From contig NZ_LWMS01000007.1 of the NCBI RefSeq assembly GCF_003149675.1, forward strand, positions 1 to 32,569: 32,569 nt of DNA, in the 5' to 3' direction. The notes under the pieces are model-generated. The model was not told the DNA's origin and did not search any database. It saw only the letters and a list, made by a program, of their open reading frames with translations. Positions 18,931 to 28,218 of the stretch are shown piece after piece. The translations under genes were made by a program, and so were the position numbers. How positions within the stretch are numbered: position 1 is the stretch's first letter; each line of letters begins with the position of its first letter. Source of the stretch: Methanosphaera cuniculi. GTDB lineage: Archaea; Methanobacteriota; Methanobacteria; Methanobacteriales; Methanobacteriaceae.

Positions 18931-18958
18931 TTTCCCCCTTTTCTTTTTTTCTTTTTTA
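18931..18958 (+). terminator. Candidate terminator of lemA
   Basis: CCCCCTTTTC runs into two T tracts (T7 and T6), between lemA and the DUF2207 gene, so the two may be separate transcripts or only partly coupled. Confidence 0.45.
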
Positions 18959-19085
18959 TCAAAATAAAAAAAAAATGATTCACCTTTTTTTATTATAAAG
19001 AATAAGAAGTAGTCTTAAAAAAAACAGTGGGAGAAAATGGAAATAATTTAAAAATAATAGTTGATAGGGAGGTGACATTGGAAAA

Positions 19086-20900
19086 ATGTTTAATAAAAAA
19101 TATGTGAAGTACTTCATAGTTTTATCAACTATACTACTTATGATGCTAGCTCCAATATACTCACTTGGAGACTATAGTATAACAAATGTTAATGAAGATA
19201 TGACCGTTTTAGATGATGGAACTGCACAAATAACACAAACTATCACATATAATATAACAGGTGAAATAAATGGAGTATATCGTACAATACCACTTAGTGG
19301 AAATCAAAGTATTGAAAATTTAACTGTAACGACTCCAGGATACTATAATGAACTTGAAGTTCAAAATACATCAACAGGTCAAGAAGTTAAAGTATGGCTT
19401 TATAAAGATAAAGAAAAAACACAGAAAGTATCAGATGCAATAGTAAATGTAACATACCATTATAACTTCCTAAAAGGAGTTAAAATATACAATGACATAG
19501 CAGAAGTACAATATAACGTCTGGGGAGACTCATGGGATAGTGAAGTAGATAACTTACATTCAACACTTACAATACCAGGACCTATGAATGAAGCTCAATA
19601 CTGGCTTAATCCACCAGATATAGTAAAAAGTCAAAAAGTAACATCAAACTCTCTTATAACAGAATATGAAAATATAGCTTCTGATAACACTAATGTAGAA
19701 CAGCGTATTATCATGCCAAAATCATACTTTAAAAGCTATGACAACGCTGATGTAATAAATAAGGATGCAAAAGAAATAATAATAGCTGATGAAAAAAAAT
19801 ACCAAGATGGTATAAATAATACAAATAATGCAATGCTTTTAATATTAATTGCAGATTTAATTCTTATCATCCTACCAATCATAATATACTTCAAGTATGG
19901 TCGTGAACATAAAATAAACTTTGAAACAAACTACTTAACAGATATACCATATAATGATTCACCTGCTGTTGTAAATGCACTAACAAACAAAGAATGTGGT
20001 GATATAACAATAGATGCATTCCAAGCAACACTATTAAACTTAATTGACCGAGGATATCTAAAAATTATATACTCAAATGAAAAAGACATGGTACTTAAGG
20101 TAAACTATGATAAATATGCAGATAATACAGAATTACTTGGATATGAAAATTCATTAATAAATTATCTACGTGAATTTGAAGATGAAGATAACAATGACTA
20201 TATTTCACTAGAATATCTTAAAGATAATGAAGATCCACAACACTTTATAAAATACTTTAAAAGCTGGACTTCAACAGTAAGAGAAAATGAAAAACTTTAT
20301 GAAAAAACAGTTAAAATATTTAATGATAAGGGCTACTGGTATGGTGAACTAGCATCAATACTTGGTATAATTTTCGGATTTTTAGCAATATGTGCAGGAT
20401 TTATACTAGGACGTATTTATGCTTTACCTGTTATAATAGCTTCAGTAATTCTATTTGTAGAATCACTAATTATAGCTAGAATGCCAAGTGTATATTTTGG
20501 ATCATATACAATTGAGGGTTGTGAATATGTGGGTAAATGGAATCTTTTCAAAAATTATATTAAAGATTATAGTTTAATTAAAGAATATCCACCACAATCA
20601 GTTCAAATATGGGGAAAATATCTTGTGTATGCTACAGCTTTAGGATGTGCTGAGTCTGTTGAGAAGAATATGCGTAAATACTTTAACACATTAAATCTCT
20701 CTGAGGATGAATTCTACTCATATCCACTACTTGGTGTAGGTTATGACATGGGATTTTTAATGATGTTTTCAACATTTAATCATTTAAACACAATACCTAC
20801 CGCTAATTCAGATAATGACTTTGGAGATCTAGGATCTTTCGGAGATATTGGAGATATTGGTGGTGGAGGATTTGGTGGAGGTGGAGGTGGAGTATTCTAA
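19086..20900 (+). CDS. DUF2207 family membrane protein
   Basis: 604 residues. A signal or anchor segment (about 8-27) is followed by an extracellular beta-rich DUF2207 domain (YSITNVNEDMTVLDDGTAQI, then GVYRTIPL). A membrane helix lies at about 250-270 (MLLILIADLILIILPIIIYF), then a cytoplasmic region, then two more membrane helices (about 420-465). The tail after residue 580 is Gly-rich (GGGGFGGGGGGVF), common in this family. The function is unknown; it often sits with LemA. A GGAGG at 19068-19072 lies 13 bases before the ATG; no better start is in frame. Confidence 0.88.
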   Translation: MFNKKYVKYFIVLSTILLMMLAPIYSLGDYSITNVNEDMTVLDDGTAQITQTITYNITGEINGVYRTIPLSGNQSIENLTVTTPGYYNELEVQNTSTGQEVKVWLYKDKEKTQKVSDAIVNVTYHYNFLKGVKIYNDIAEVQYNVWGDSWDSEVDNLHSTLTIPGPMNEAQYWLNPPDIVKSQKVTSNSLITEYENIASDNTNVEQRIIMPKSYFKSYDNADVINKDAKEIIIADEKKYQDGINNTNNAMLLILIADLILIILPIIIYFKYGREHKINFETNYLTDIPYNDSPAVVNALTNKECGDITIDAFQATLLNLIDRGYLKIIYSNEKDMVLKVNYDKYADNTELLGYENSLINYLREFEDEDNNDYISLEYLKDNEDPQHFIKYFKSWTSTVRENEKLYEKTVKIFNDKGYWYGELASILGIIFGFLAICAGFILGRIYALPVIIASVILFVESLIIARMPSVYFGSYTIEGCEYVGKWNLFKNYIKDYSLIKEYPPQSVQIWGKYLVYATALGCAESVEKNMRKYFNTLNLSEDEFYSYPLLGVGYDMGFLMMFSTFNHLNTIPTANSDNDFGDLGSFGDIGDIGGGGFGGGGGGVF

Positions 20901-20967
20901 GTAAAATATTTTGAATACTTTTTATCTTATAAAAAAAAATAGTAGAAAGATTATATATACTTCTTCA

Positions 20968-20992
20968 AATCCCTTTTTTTTCTTTTTTTTTT
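20968..20992 (+). terminator. Candidate terminator of the DUF2207 gene
   Basis: TCCC followed by T8, C and T10, overlapping the end of the convergent gene. Confidence 0.45.
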
Positions 20993-21950
20993 ATTCAATT
21001 ACATATGCTTTATGATTGCAGTGTGGACAGCCTTGATTTTCTGTTATATGATCATCTATCTGGTAGTCTTGTGATCTTTTAATTAGTAAATGTTTACAAT
21101 GATGACAGTATGTATTATTTTTATATTGTTGTTTTGTTGTAATTTCAGGATACACATATTTAAAGCCCATCTGATTTAGTCTGTCACATGTTTTTAGCAT
21201 GTATTTTTCATTTGTTGGTTTTATGTGTTTTAGTTTATATACTGGTATGAATTGTTTTATGTGTATTGGTATTTTTTCTGTGCTTATTTCCTTGATATAT
21301 TCTGCAAATTCCACTACTTCTTTTGGTGTATCATTGTATTCTGGTATTAGTGTGTATTCAACTTCTAGGTGTATATGTTTTTTATAGTAGAAGTTGAGTG
21401 TTGAGATTATTGGTTTTAGTCGTCCTTTACATACTTGTTTGTAGTATGTATCACTTGGACTTTTAATATTTAGACATACTGCATCTATATAATCTTTTGT
21501 TTTTTCAAGAGCTTCAGGACTAGTAAATCCATTTGTAACAATTGCTGTTTTTATATTATACTCTTGTGCTATTTGTGCTGTTTTAATTATCCATTTTGGA
21601 TGAATAGTTGGTTCTGAAAATTTCCATGTAATAGTTTCAGCATCATTATCATAAGCCATATTAACAATATCTCTAGGTGAATATTTAACCTTAGGAATAA
21701 GCAAGTCATTTTCAAACTGAGTTGTTTTATAATTTGTACATGATGGACATTGTAAGTTACAACCAATAAGACCAACACTTAATGTTTTACTGCCAGGTAG
21801 AAAATGATAAAAGTTACTTTCTATTGGTTCAACTTCTATGTTACATGTATATATACGATTTTCATCATCATAGAATGGATCTAGTTTACATTCTGTTTTG
21901 TTGGATTCCTCTGTTATTTCACAATAATTCGGACAAATATCACACTTCAT
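20991..21950 (-). CDS. AmmeMemoRadiSam-type radical SAM protein
   Basis: About 319 residues from the ATG at 21950. The longer GTG start at 21965 would overlap thiL, and a GGTG site lies 9 bases before the ATG. An N-terminal Cys cluster (CDICPNYC) precedes the radical SAM motif CNLQCPSC (CxxxCxxC) and FSEPTIHPKW. The C-terminus has a zinc-ribbon pair (CHHC, CPHC). This is the layout of pyruvate-formate-lyase-activase-like proteins of the AmmeMemoRadiSam system, which often occur with AMMECR1 and Memo proteins. Neither partner is in this window. The reaction is unknown. It is directly behind thiL and probably co-transcribed. Confidence 0.82.
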   Translation of the reverse strand: MKCDICPNYCEITEESNKTECKLDPFYDDENRIYTCNIEVEPIESNFYHFLPGSKTLSVGLIGCNLQCPSCTNYKTTQFENDLLIPKVKYSPRDIVNMAYDNDAETITWKFSEPTIHPKWIIKTAQIAQEYNIKTAIVTNGFTSPEALEKTKDYIDAVCLNIKSPSDTYYKQVCKGRLKPIISTLNFYYKKHIHLEVEYTLIPEYNDTPKEVVEFAEYIKEISTEKIPIHIKQFIPVYKLKHIKPTNEKYMLKTCDRLNQMGFKYVYPEITTKQQYKNNTYCHHCKHLLIKRSQDYQIDDHITENQGCPHCNHKAYVIE

Positions 21951-21951
21951 A

Positions 21952-22959
21952 CTACTTTTCACCACTTAAATGTTCATATCCTTGAGTTTTAACCTCAAAT
22001 TCTTTACCATTATTTTCTAAAATTGTAATTTTATCATCACAGTTTACATATCCGATAACTGTAATGTCCTCTAATTGATCTTTATATTTTATATACTCAT
22101 TTTCATCTAAAATAAGAAGTAATTCAAATTCTTCACCAAAATGAAGTAAATAATCATTTAATTTTTTATTATTACGTTTTGCTACTTGTTTTATATATTT
22201 ATTATATGGAATTAATTCTTTATTAATTTTAAACCCATATCCATTGTTATTATCATGTAAATGACCAAGTTCAACAGCAAGTCCATCTGTAATATCTGTC
22301 ATTGCCATAATTAGCTTTGGATGTTTATGTAGAAATTTAAATGTATCATATGGAATTGTTGGTTTTATAAATGAATCAATAATCTCTTGTTTTTCAATTT
22401 CTGGTATATCAGCATCTTCATGATATATCAGATCATATGCTGCTGCTGGTGATCCTAGTTTTCCTGTAACAGCTATTAGGTTGTTTTTTTGTATGTTATT
22501 TAGAAATTTAATATTTCCATCTGATATTCCTACACTTGTTGCTGATATTATAATTTCATCTGATGTGTTTAAATCTCCACCAATTAGTGTTATATCGTAT
22601 TTTTCACATGTATCAAGAATTCCATCAATGAGATTGTCAAACTCATCTATACTCATAGTTGGTGGTAATCCTAGTGATATTAGTATGGATTCTGGTTTTG
22701 AGTTCATTGCTATTATGTCACTTACATTCACACATACACTTTTTGCTCCCATATCATATGGTGTCATTTTTTTTGGAAAGTGTGTGTGTTCTATTAGCAT
22801 ATCAGTACTTAGGGTGGTATATTTTGTAGTGTTAGGTTGGATTGCTGCATCATCATGATAGCTTTGTATTATCATAGGATGTGTATTTGGAAGTTTTTCA
22901 TCTCTTTTTTTAAGTAAACGTCTTATGAGCTTTTTTTCTCCTAGTTGTGAAATTTTCAT
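21952..22959 (-). CDS. thiL: Thiamine-monophosphate kinase
   Basis: ATP-dependent conversion of thiamine phosphate to thiamine diphosphate, the last step of thiamine cofactor synthesis. The 335 residues have the PurM-like fold landmarks: DDAAI near 36-40 (here preceded by His rather than the common Gly), STDMLIEHTHF (52-62), MGAKSVCVNVSDIIAM, LIGGDLN, and TDITDGLAVELGHL. AAAGGAT lies before the ATG. It is the first gene of a two-gene minus-strand unit with the radical SAM gene. Confidence 0.94.
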   Translation of the reverse strand: MKISQLGEKKLIRRLLKKRDEKLPNTHPMIIQSYHDDAAIQPNTTKYTTLSTDMLIEHTHFPKKMTPYDMGAKSVCVNVSDIIAMNSKPESILISLGLPPTMSIDEFDNLIDGILDTCEKYDITLIGGDLNTSDEIIISATSVGISDGNIKFLNNIQKNNLIAVTGKLGSPAAAYDLIYHEDADIPEIEKQEIIDSFIKPTIPYDTFKFLHKHPKLIMAMTDITDGLAVELGHLHDNNNGYGFKINKELIPYNKYIKQVAKRNNKKLNDYLLHFGEEFELLLILDENEYIKYKDQLEDITVIGYVNCDDKITILENNGKEFEVKTQGYEHLSGEK

Positions 22960-23023
22960 AGTAAATCCTTTAAAAAATAATCTTATAAATAGTATTCTTC
23001 TTTTATTTTTTTAATAAAAAAAT

Positions 23024-23060
23024 GTAAAAAAAAGAAAAATTTTGTGGTGGAGAGGTTTAT
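23024..23060 (-). terminator. Candidate terminator of the DUF35-CfbA pair
   Basis: On the minus strand CCTCTCCACCAC is followed by T-rich tracts including T8. Confidence 0.45.
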
Positions 23061-23086
23061 ATATTATCTTTTAGTTGTTATTATTT

Positions 23087-23629
23087 TTATTCAAGGTGTG
23101 GTTCTATACGACTTGTAATAATATCAACTATTGCATCATCAGCACCAAGTGGTTCTGTGTATATGATTTCACCATCAAATTCAACTGTTTGAGGTTCTTC
23201 ATCATGGTGATGATGATGGTGGTGTCCATGTCCATGTCCGTGTCCGTGGTGGTGTCCATGTTCATGGTCGTGATCATGGTGGTGGCAGTGGTGTTCTTCT
23301 TCCCCGTTTGCTTTTGCAATTTCTGCTTCAACATCAGCTGGTTCAAGTCCTAGTATTGTTGGAATATCACGTTTTGTGTGCATTCCGTGTGCTAGAAATA
23401 CTGGTGTTACAATAATTCTATCTACACCTTTTTCTTTAAGGGTGTTAAATGCTGTTGGTATGTTTGGTTCTGCAAGTTCCATGAATCCTACTTCTATTTC
23501 GTAGTCTGGTTTGGTTTCTGCATATTTTTCTGCTAGTGTGTATACTACTTCTTTGTTGTATGGTAGTCTACTTCCATGTCCTATTAATAATATTCCTGTA
23601 TTATTCTTTGAGTTTGAATTTGTATCCAT
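23087..23629 (-). CDS. cfbA: Sirohydrochlorin nickel/cobalt chelatase, single domain with His-rich loop
   Basis: CbiX-small type chelatase that inserts Ni (for coenzyme F430) or Co (for cobamides) into sirohydrochlorin. The 180-residue protein has IGHGSRLPYN with His18, VGFMELAEPNIP, and LAHGMHTKRDIP with His84; the two histidines fit the metal-handling pair of the family. Residues 113-142 are an insertion with 21 histidines in 30 positions, probably for metal storage or delivery (inference). It starts 29 bases inside the end of the DUF35 gene, with GGAG at the right distance, so translation is coupled. Family members without the loop are about 130-145 residues. Confidence 0.88.
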   Translation of the reverse strand: MDTNSNSKNNTGILLIGHGSRLPYNKEVVYTLAEKYAETKPDYEIEVGFMELAEPNIPTAFNTLKEKGVDRIIVTPVFLAHGMHTKRDIPTILGLEPADVEAEIAKANGEEEHHCHHHDHDHEHGHHHGHGHGHGHHHHHHHDEEPQTVEFDGEIIYTEPLGADDAIVDIITSRIEPHLE

Positions 23630-23999
23630 ATGTGATAACTCCGTCTTTTCCTTCTTCTCTTATTTTTCTAAATATGACTTCTACTTCATCACCAATATTT
23701 AATTCATCCACATCACAGTCTGCGATTTGTGCTGTTATTTTTGCTCCTTCATCAAGTTCTATGATTGCTACAGCATATGGTGAGTTTGTTTTAAATTCAT
23801 CTGTTGCTGCATGAATTACTGAAAATGAATATATTTTACCGGTTCCTTTGAATTGGAGGTCTTCTATTTCACCGTGGCTTCTACAATTAGGGCAAACTAC
23901 TTTTTTAGGAAAAAAGGTTGTATTACATGTTTTACACTTAGTTCCTATTAAGTTGTATCGTTGATCGTTATGACGCCATCCTTTTATAATGTCACTCAT
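23601..23999 (-). CDS. DUF35 zinc-ribbon/OB-fold protein
   Basis: 132 residues. A four-Cys zinc ribbon (CKTC at 22/25, CPNC at 36/39) is followed by an OB-fold (GKIYSFSVIHAATDEF, then PYAVAIIELDEG). DUF35 proteins normally sit beside acetyl-CoA acetyltransferase and HMG-CoA synthase in the archaeal mevalonate pathway and hold those enzymes together. Here those genes are absent and the gene lies between chelatase genes, overlapping cfbA by 29 bases. It could still act with distant thiolase/HMGS genes. GGAGGAG lies 9 bases before the ATG. Confidence 0.88.
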   Translation of the reverse strand: MSDIIKGWRHNDQRYNLIGTKCKTCNTTFFPKKVVCPNCRSHGEIEDLQFKGTGKIYSFSVIHAATDEFKTNSPYAVAIIELDEGAKITAQIADCDVDELNIGDEVEVIFRKIREEGKDGVITYGYKFKLKE

Positions 24000-24189
24000 G
24001 ATTACTTACTCCTCCGATTTTTTTTTAGATAAATAATTTTTTTTTGTATAAAAATTTTTTTTTAATTATTTTTTTTTCTTTATCAAATTAATAAAGAGTT
24101 CATTAATTATTATTTTTATTTAATATTTATGTTATATATTATTATTGATAATTCATTATAAAAATTGGAAAAAATGTAGTTAATAAAAA

Positions 24190-24222
24190 AAAAGGGGTAT
24201 TTGGTGGTGAGTAAAAAGACTT
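24190..24222 (-). terminator. Candidate terminator of the fused chelatase gene
   Basis: On the minus strand CTTTTTACTCACCACC, identical to the tract at 3583-3598, is followed by a CCCC-T9 tract. Confidence 0.45.
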
Positions 24223-24229
24223 TTTTTTT

Positions 24230-25141
24230 TTACATGTGTTTGCTGATTCTTTCATCTATTATATCAACAATTATATCATCAGCACCAAGTGGTGTTGTTA
24301 GAGTTATTTCACCATCAAAGTCTACTGTGTCATATGCTTTGTTTGGTGGATTGTAGTTTTCAACAGGTTGTACTTCAAGATTAAGTGTTGATGGAATATC
24401 TATTTTTGTGTGTATTCCTTCAGCTAGAAATACTGGATTTGCAATAATATTTTCAACACCTTTTTGTTTTAATTTTTCTACTGCATCTGGTATTGTTGGT
24501 GTACTAAGTTGCATAAATCCTACTTCAATGTTATAATCTGGGTTATCATCAATGTATTTTTGTGCTATTTCTTCAACTACTTCGTTGTTATATGGTAGTG
24601 TACTTCCATGTCCTATTAGGAGAATTCCTGTGTTATCTGGGTTTTTATCAGGATGTTCTAGTTCTTGGTTTATTTTATCTGTTATTATTTCTGCAATTTT
24701 ATCATCAGCACCAATTGGTGGAAGATATATAATTTCACCATCAAAATCTACTGTGTCTGATTTTGCTTCATGGTGATGATGATGGTGATGGTGGTGTGCG
24801 TGGTCATGGTCATGGTCGTGATCGTGATGATGGTGTACGTGGTGTGATTGGAATTGTTTCATTTCTTCTGTTTCAAGACCAAGTATTGTTGGTATGTCAA
24901 CACGTGTATGCATTCCATTAGCAAGGAATATTGGATTTACTATTATACGATCTACTTCTTTTTCTTTAAGAGTATTGAAAGCTGTTGGAATATTTGGTTC
25001 TACAAGTTCCATAAATCCTACATCTACATGGTAGTCTGGATGTAATTGTGCGTATTTTTCTGCAACTTCTGTTACTACTTTTTTATTGTATGGTAGTCTA
25101 CTTCCATGACCTATAAATAAAATTCCTGTATTTTGTGTCAT
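24230..25141 (-). CDS. Two-domain CbiX/CfbA chelatase fusion with His-rich linker
   Basis: 303 residues with two CfbA-type domains in tandem. Domain 1 (about 5-160) has IGHGSRLPYN with His12 and ANGMHTRVDIP with His78, and carries a His/Asp loop at 100-124. Domain 2 (about 171-303) has IGHGSTLPYN with His178 and AEGIHTKIDIP with His244, and lacks a His loop. Both end in the shared motif VDFDGEI followed by PxGADD. Archaeal CfbA is usually a homodimer of single domains, so this is a covalent pseudo-dimer. Domain 1 is very like the neighbouring single-domain protein, pointing to local duplication. It may be a second Ni or Co chelatase. AAGGAAA precedes the ATG. Confidence 0.85.
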   Translation of the reverse strand: MTQNTGILFIGHGSRLPYNKKVVTEVAEKYAQLHPDYHVDVGFMELVEPNIPTAFNTLKEKEVDRIIVNPIFLANGMHTRVDIPTILGLETEEMKQFQSHHVHHHHDHDHDHDHAHHHHHHHHHEAKSDTVDFDGEIIYLPPIGADDKIAEIITDKINQELEHPDKNPDNTGILLIGHGSTLPYNNEVVEEIAQKYIDDNPDYNIEVGFMQLSTPTIPDAVEKLKQKGVENIIANPVFLAEGIHTKIDIPSTLNLEVQPVENYNPPNKAYDTVDFDGEITLTTPLGADDIIVDIIDERISKHM

Positions 25142-25350
25142 ATTTTTCCTTAATCTCCATTTATTTGTGTAATTTTTTTCATTGTTTTTATGGGTTGTAT
25201 TACTTATTTTTAAATAAACACAAAAAAAGTAATACTTTTAACTATATTTTTTATTAATTATATGTTTTATAATAAATGATTATTAAAACTATTTACTTAA
25301 AAAAAAATATCTAAAAAATTACAATTAATATAACAAAAGAAAAAAATAAA

Positions 25351-25373
25351 ATAAGAAAAAAAGGGGGGGGGGG
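25351..25373 (-). terminator. Candidate terminator of the adhesin gene (C11-T7)
   Basis: On the minus strand a run of 11 C (25363-25373), 19 bases behind the stop codon, is followed by T7 and more T-rich sequence. The rest of 25142-25392 is AT-rich and holds no gene. Confidence 0.5.
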
Positions 25374-25392
25374 AAGATATTTTTTTATTCTA

Positions 25393-28218
25393 TTAATTTT
25401 TTGTAACAGTTAATGTTGAATTTGCTTCAATACGGTTATATTTATCATCTGATGCTACTGCTGTTAATATGTAATCTTTTGCTGAATAATTACTTGGTAT
25501 CATATATTCAATTGTTGCTATTCCATTTTTAACTTCTGATATTATTGTGTTTCCTTCATCATCTTTTAATGTTTTACCATTAAGTTTAAATATAACTTTT
25601 CCAGTATTTACTTGATTGTTTTGCATGTCATTTACTGTTGCTTTTAGTATTGTTTTACTACCTTTACATACAACAACCGGATCAACTTCAATTTTTACAT
25701 CATATTTTTTTATTGTTAATGTTGTTGTACTGTTAGATTTTGCATATTGATTATTTCCACCATATACTAGATAAATTTCATGTTCTCCTGGTTTATATTT
25801 GCTTGTATCAAGGCTTATTTGTGCAATACCATTTGTGATTTTTACAACTTCTACTGTTTTCTGATCAACTTTAAATGCTACTTTTCCATCATAGATAATA
25901 TTTCCATCTTCACCTAATATTATAGCTGTTATATTAGTCATTTTACCATTATTTACAACTGTTGGAAGAATAATATTGCTATCAAGTCTAGTTATAGCAA
26001 ATGAACTACTATTATAACCTACTGCTCTTGAATAATTTCTACCAGCATATACTACATCAACAAGTAATTCATCACCCTCATTACCTGTAATGGTATAATT
26101 GATAGAAGCTGTTGTACTGTTTTGTGCTTCTACTGTTCCAATTTCTTTTCCATTTACATAGAATGTGAAATATCCTTTCTGATCTCTGAAGTTATAGTTA
26201 CAACTTGAGTTTAATGTTATGGTATTTCCTACTTTTATAATATCACGAGTTGTAATCCTTGTATAATATGCTGCTCCTGAGTGGTTGTTGTTTTTTAATG
26301 TATTTTTACCCATTGATTCTTCATTATAATATTGATATACAGCTTTATCTCCAGATAAAGTACTACTTTTAAGTGAACTATCTTCTATGGTGTTATTTTC
26401 TCCTCCAATAATTTCAATAGCATAACAATTACCTTTAAATTCAATGTTACTATTTGATATTGTGTTATTGTTTGAATTTATAATTGTTATAGGAGAAGTA
26501 TTAAAGTGAGTGAACATATTAATTCCTATTCCCATAAATAGGTTATTATTTGAATTTTCTTCAATTATTATTGCTTTTCCACAACCATCATCATTATTAT
26601 TGATTATATTACCTGTTGCTGTTATCATATTATTTGATGAATTTGTAAGTATGATTCCATTTGAATATATATTTGATGCATTTAGCATTATTCTGTTTTC
26701 ATTTGAGTTATTTAATATTATAAGATTAGATGATCTTATTGATGCTGATATATTTATCATGTTTTGTTTTGCATTATTTAGTAGTACTCCTGTTGAATTA
26801 TTGAAATATCTTAAGTATATACTTTTTATTTTTATATTATTTTGTTTTCCTTTAACTTCAAATGCTGTGATGTTACTTGTTTGTGTATTTTCTTCATCAC
26901 CTGATATTGAGTTTACTTGTATTTTGTTTCTATTTCCTAGTATTGTTATTATTGTTCTGTTTTGTGATTTAGTTGTTGCTGCACTTATTGTTCCAAGATC
27001 TATATTTGTATTATTTGCATTGATTATTATTTTTGTGTTTTCTCCTTGAATATTTATATTTGTAATATTTGTGTAATTTGCATTAATTATTAATGTTGAA
27101 TTTATAAGTGATGTTATACCTTCACTTGTTATATTAATAGCATGAGTTATGTTTAATGTTTTATTATATAGGTTTCCAGCTAGTATTATGTTGTATTTGT
27201 TTGGTACATTATCACGTAATTGTCCTTTTTCATCAAAGAATTGATTATATGTTTCTTCATTTAGGTAATAGTTTAATGCTTCTTCAGGTATGTTTTCAAA
27301 TATTTCTACTTTATTATTACTTTGTTTTGAAACTGCATTATCCCCTATATTTGATGCATAGAGTTTATTTGATGTTATTATACTTTTTGATGATTTAGCA
27401 TCAATATTTATTGCATATTCACTTGTTGTTATTATACTATTGTTGTAGATGTTTGTTTCTTCTGCATTATTTAATTGTACTGGTGCTATTTTTTTATCTT
27501 TTGTTATTGATTCCATGGTATTTGATGTTATGTTTGTTTGATTTGTATTTTCAAGTTTTATGAGTGTGATTTTTTCTCCAGAAAGTGACATTATAGTTCC
27601 ATTAATACTCATATTTCTTGTTTGATCTAATAGAATACCTATTATATTTGGACCTGTAATATTAATTTTATTTGATTTTGTAACTGATAAATTTCTACAT
27701 TCTTTTAATAATATTCCTATAGTTGAATTTGATGAAGAAATAATTGTATTGCCTGTAATACCACCATTATATCTTGGAAGTTTTGAATTCACTGCTCTTA
27801 TTCCAACAGATGATTTTCCATTTGTAACAATCTTGTTTCCTCCAATAGTTAATATTTGATTTTCTACATTTATTCCATATGTATTTATTCCACTTATTTT
27901 TATAACATTTCCATAAATACTATTTTCATAAGTATTTTCTGAATTTATTACTTCTATTGCTTTTACTGAATTATTTCCTACTATAGTTATATTATTATTA
28001 TCTATATCTGTTTTATTTGAATTTATTATTTCTATTGCTTTTACTGAATTATTTCCTAGTATAGTTATATTATTGTTATTTATATCTGTTTCATTTGAAT
28101 TTAGGATTTGTATTGCTGTAACTTTTTCATTACTATTTACATTAATATTATTATAGTGAAAGTCTATTCCTGTTTCATTTTCTATTTTTATTGCATTAGC
28201 ATTTGCTGTTAGATTGTT
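25393..28218 (-). pseudogene. Adhesin fragment 4: second beta-helix and C-terminal Ig-like domains
   Basis: Open from AAC at 28218 to the stop at 25393 (941 codons); an internal ATG at 27792 could give 799 residues but has no convincing role. It contains Asn-rich beta-helix rungs (NNNITI-type), an ETYNQFFDEKGQL module near 27240, and two to three Ig-like repeats at the C-terminus (GKVAFKVDQK, VYGGNNQYAKS, GKVIFKLNGK). There is no C-terminal membrane anchor. Confidence 0.75.
27941..28096 (-). repeat. 78-base tandem duplication inside the adhesin gene
   Basis: Two adjacent 78-base units (27941-28018 and 28019-28096) differ at 5 positions. They encode two 26-residue beta-helix rungs, each of the form NxTDIxNNNITI followed by GNNSVKAIE. 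The unit is a multiple of three, so copy number can change without breaking the frame. Confidence 0.85.

Noticed and set aside
23128-23346. 72-residue Thr/Met-rich frame overlapping cfbA
   Set aside because: Out-of-frame translation of the His-rich loop.
24770-24840. Short CATGGTGATGATGG-like tandem repeats, at first sight a microsatellite or CRISPR-like array
   Set aside because: They are His and Asp codons of the metal-binding loop; the same holds at 23200-23290.
26510-27049. 179-residue hydrophobic plus-strand reading frame inside the adhesin region
   Set aside because: Antisense of Asn-codon-rich DNA, which reads as Ile/Leu/Phe; it mimics a membrane protein but has no ribosome site or family motif.
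27393-27792. ATG at 27792 as an authentic start of a separate 799-residue protein
   Set aside because: The same frame stays open upstream to the frameshift at 28218 with continuous beta-helix sequence, and there is no signal peptide.
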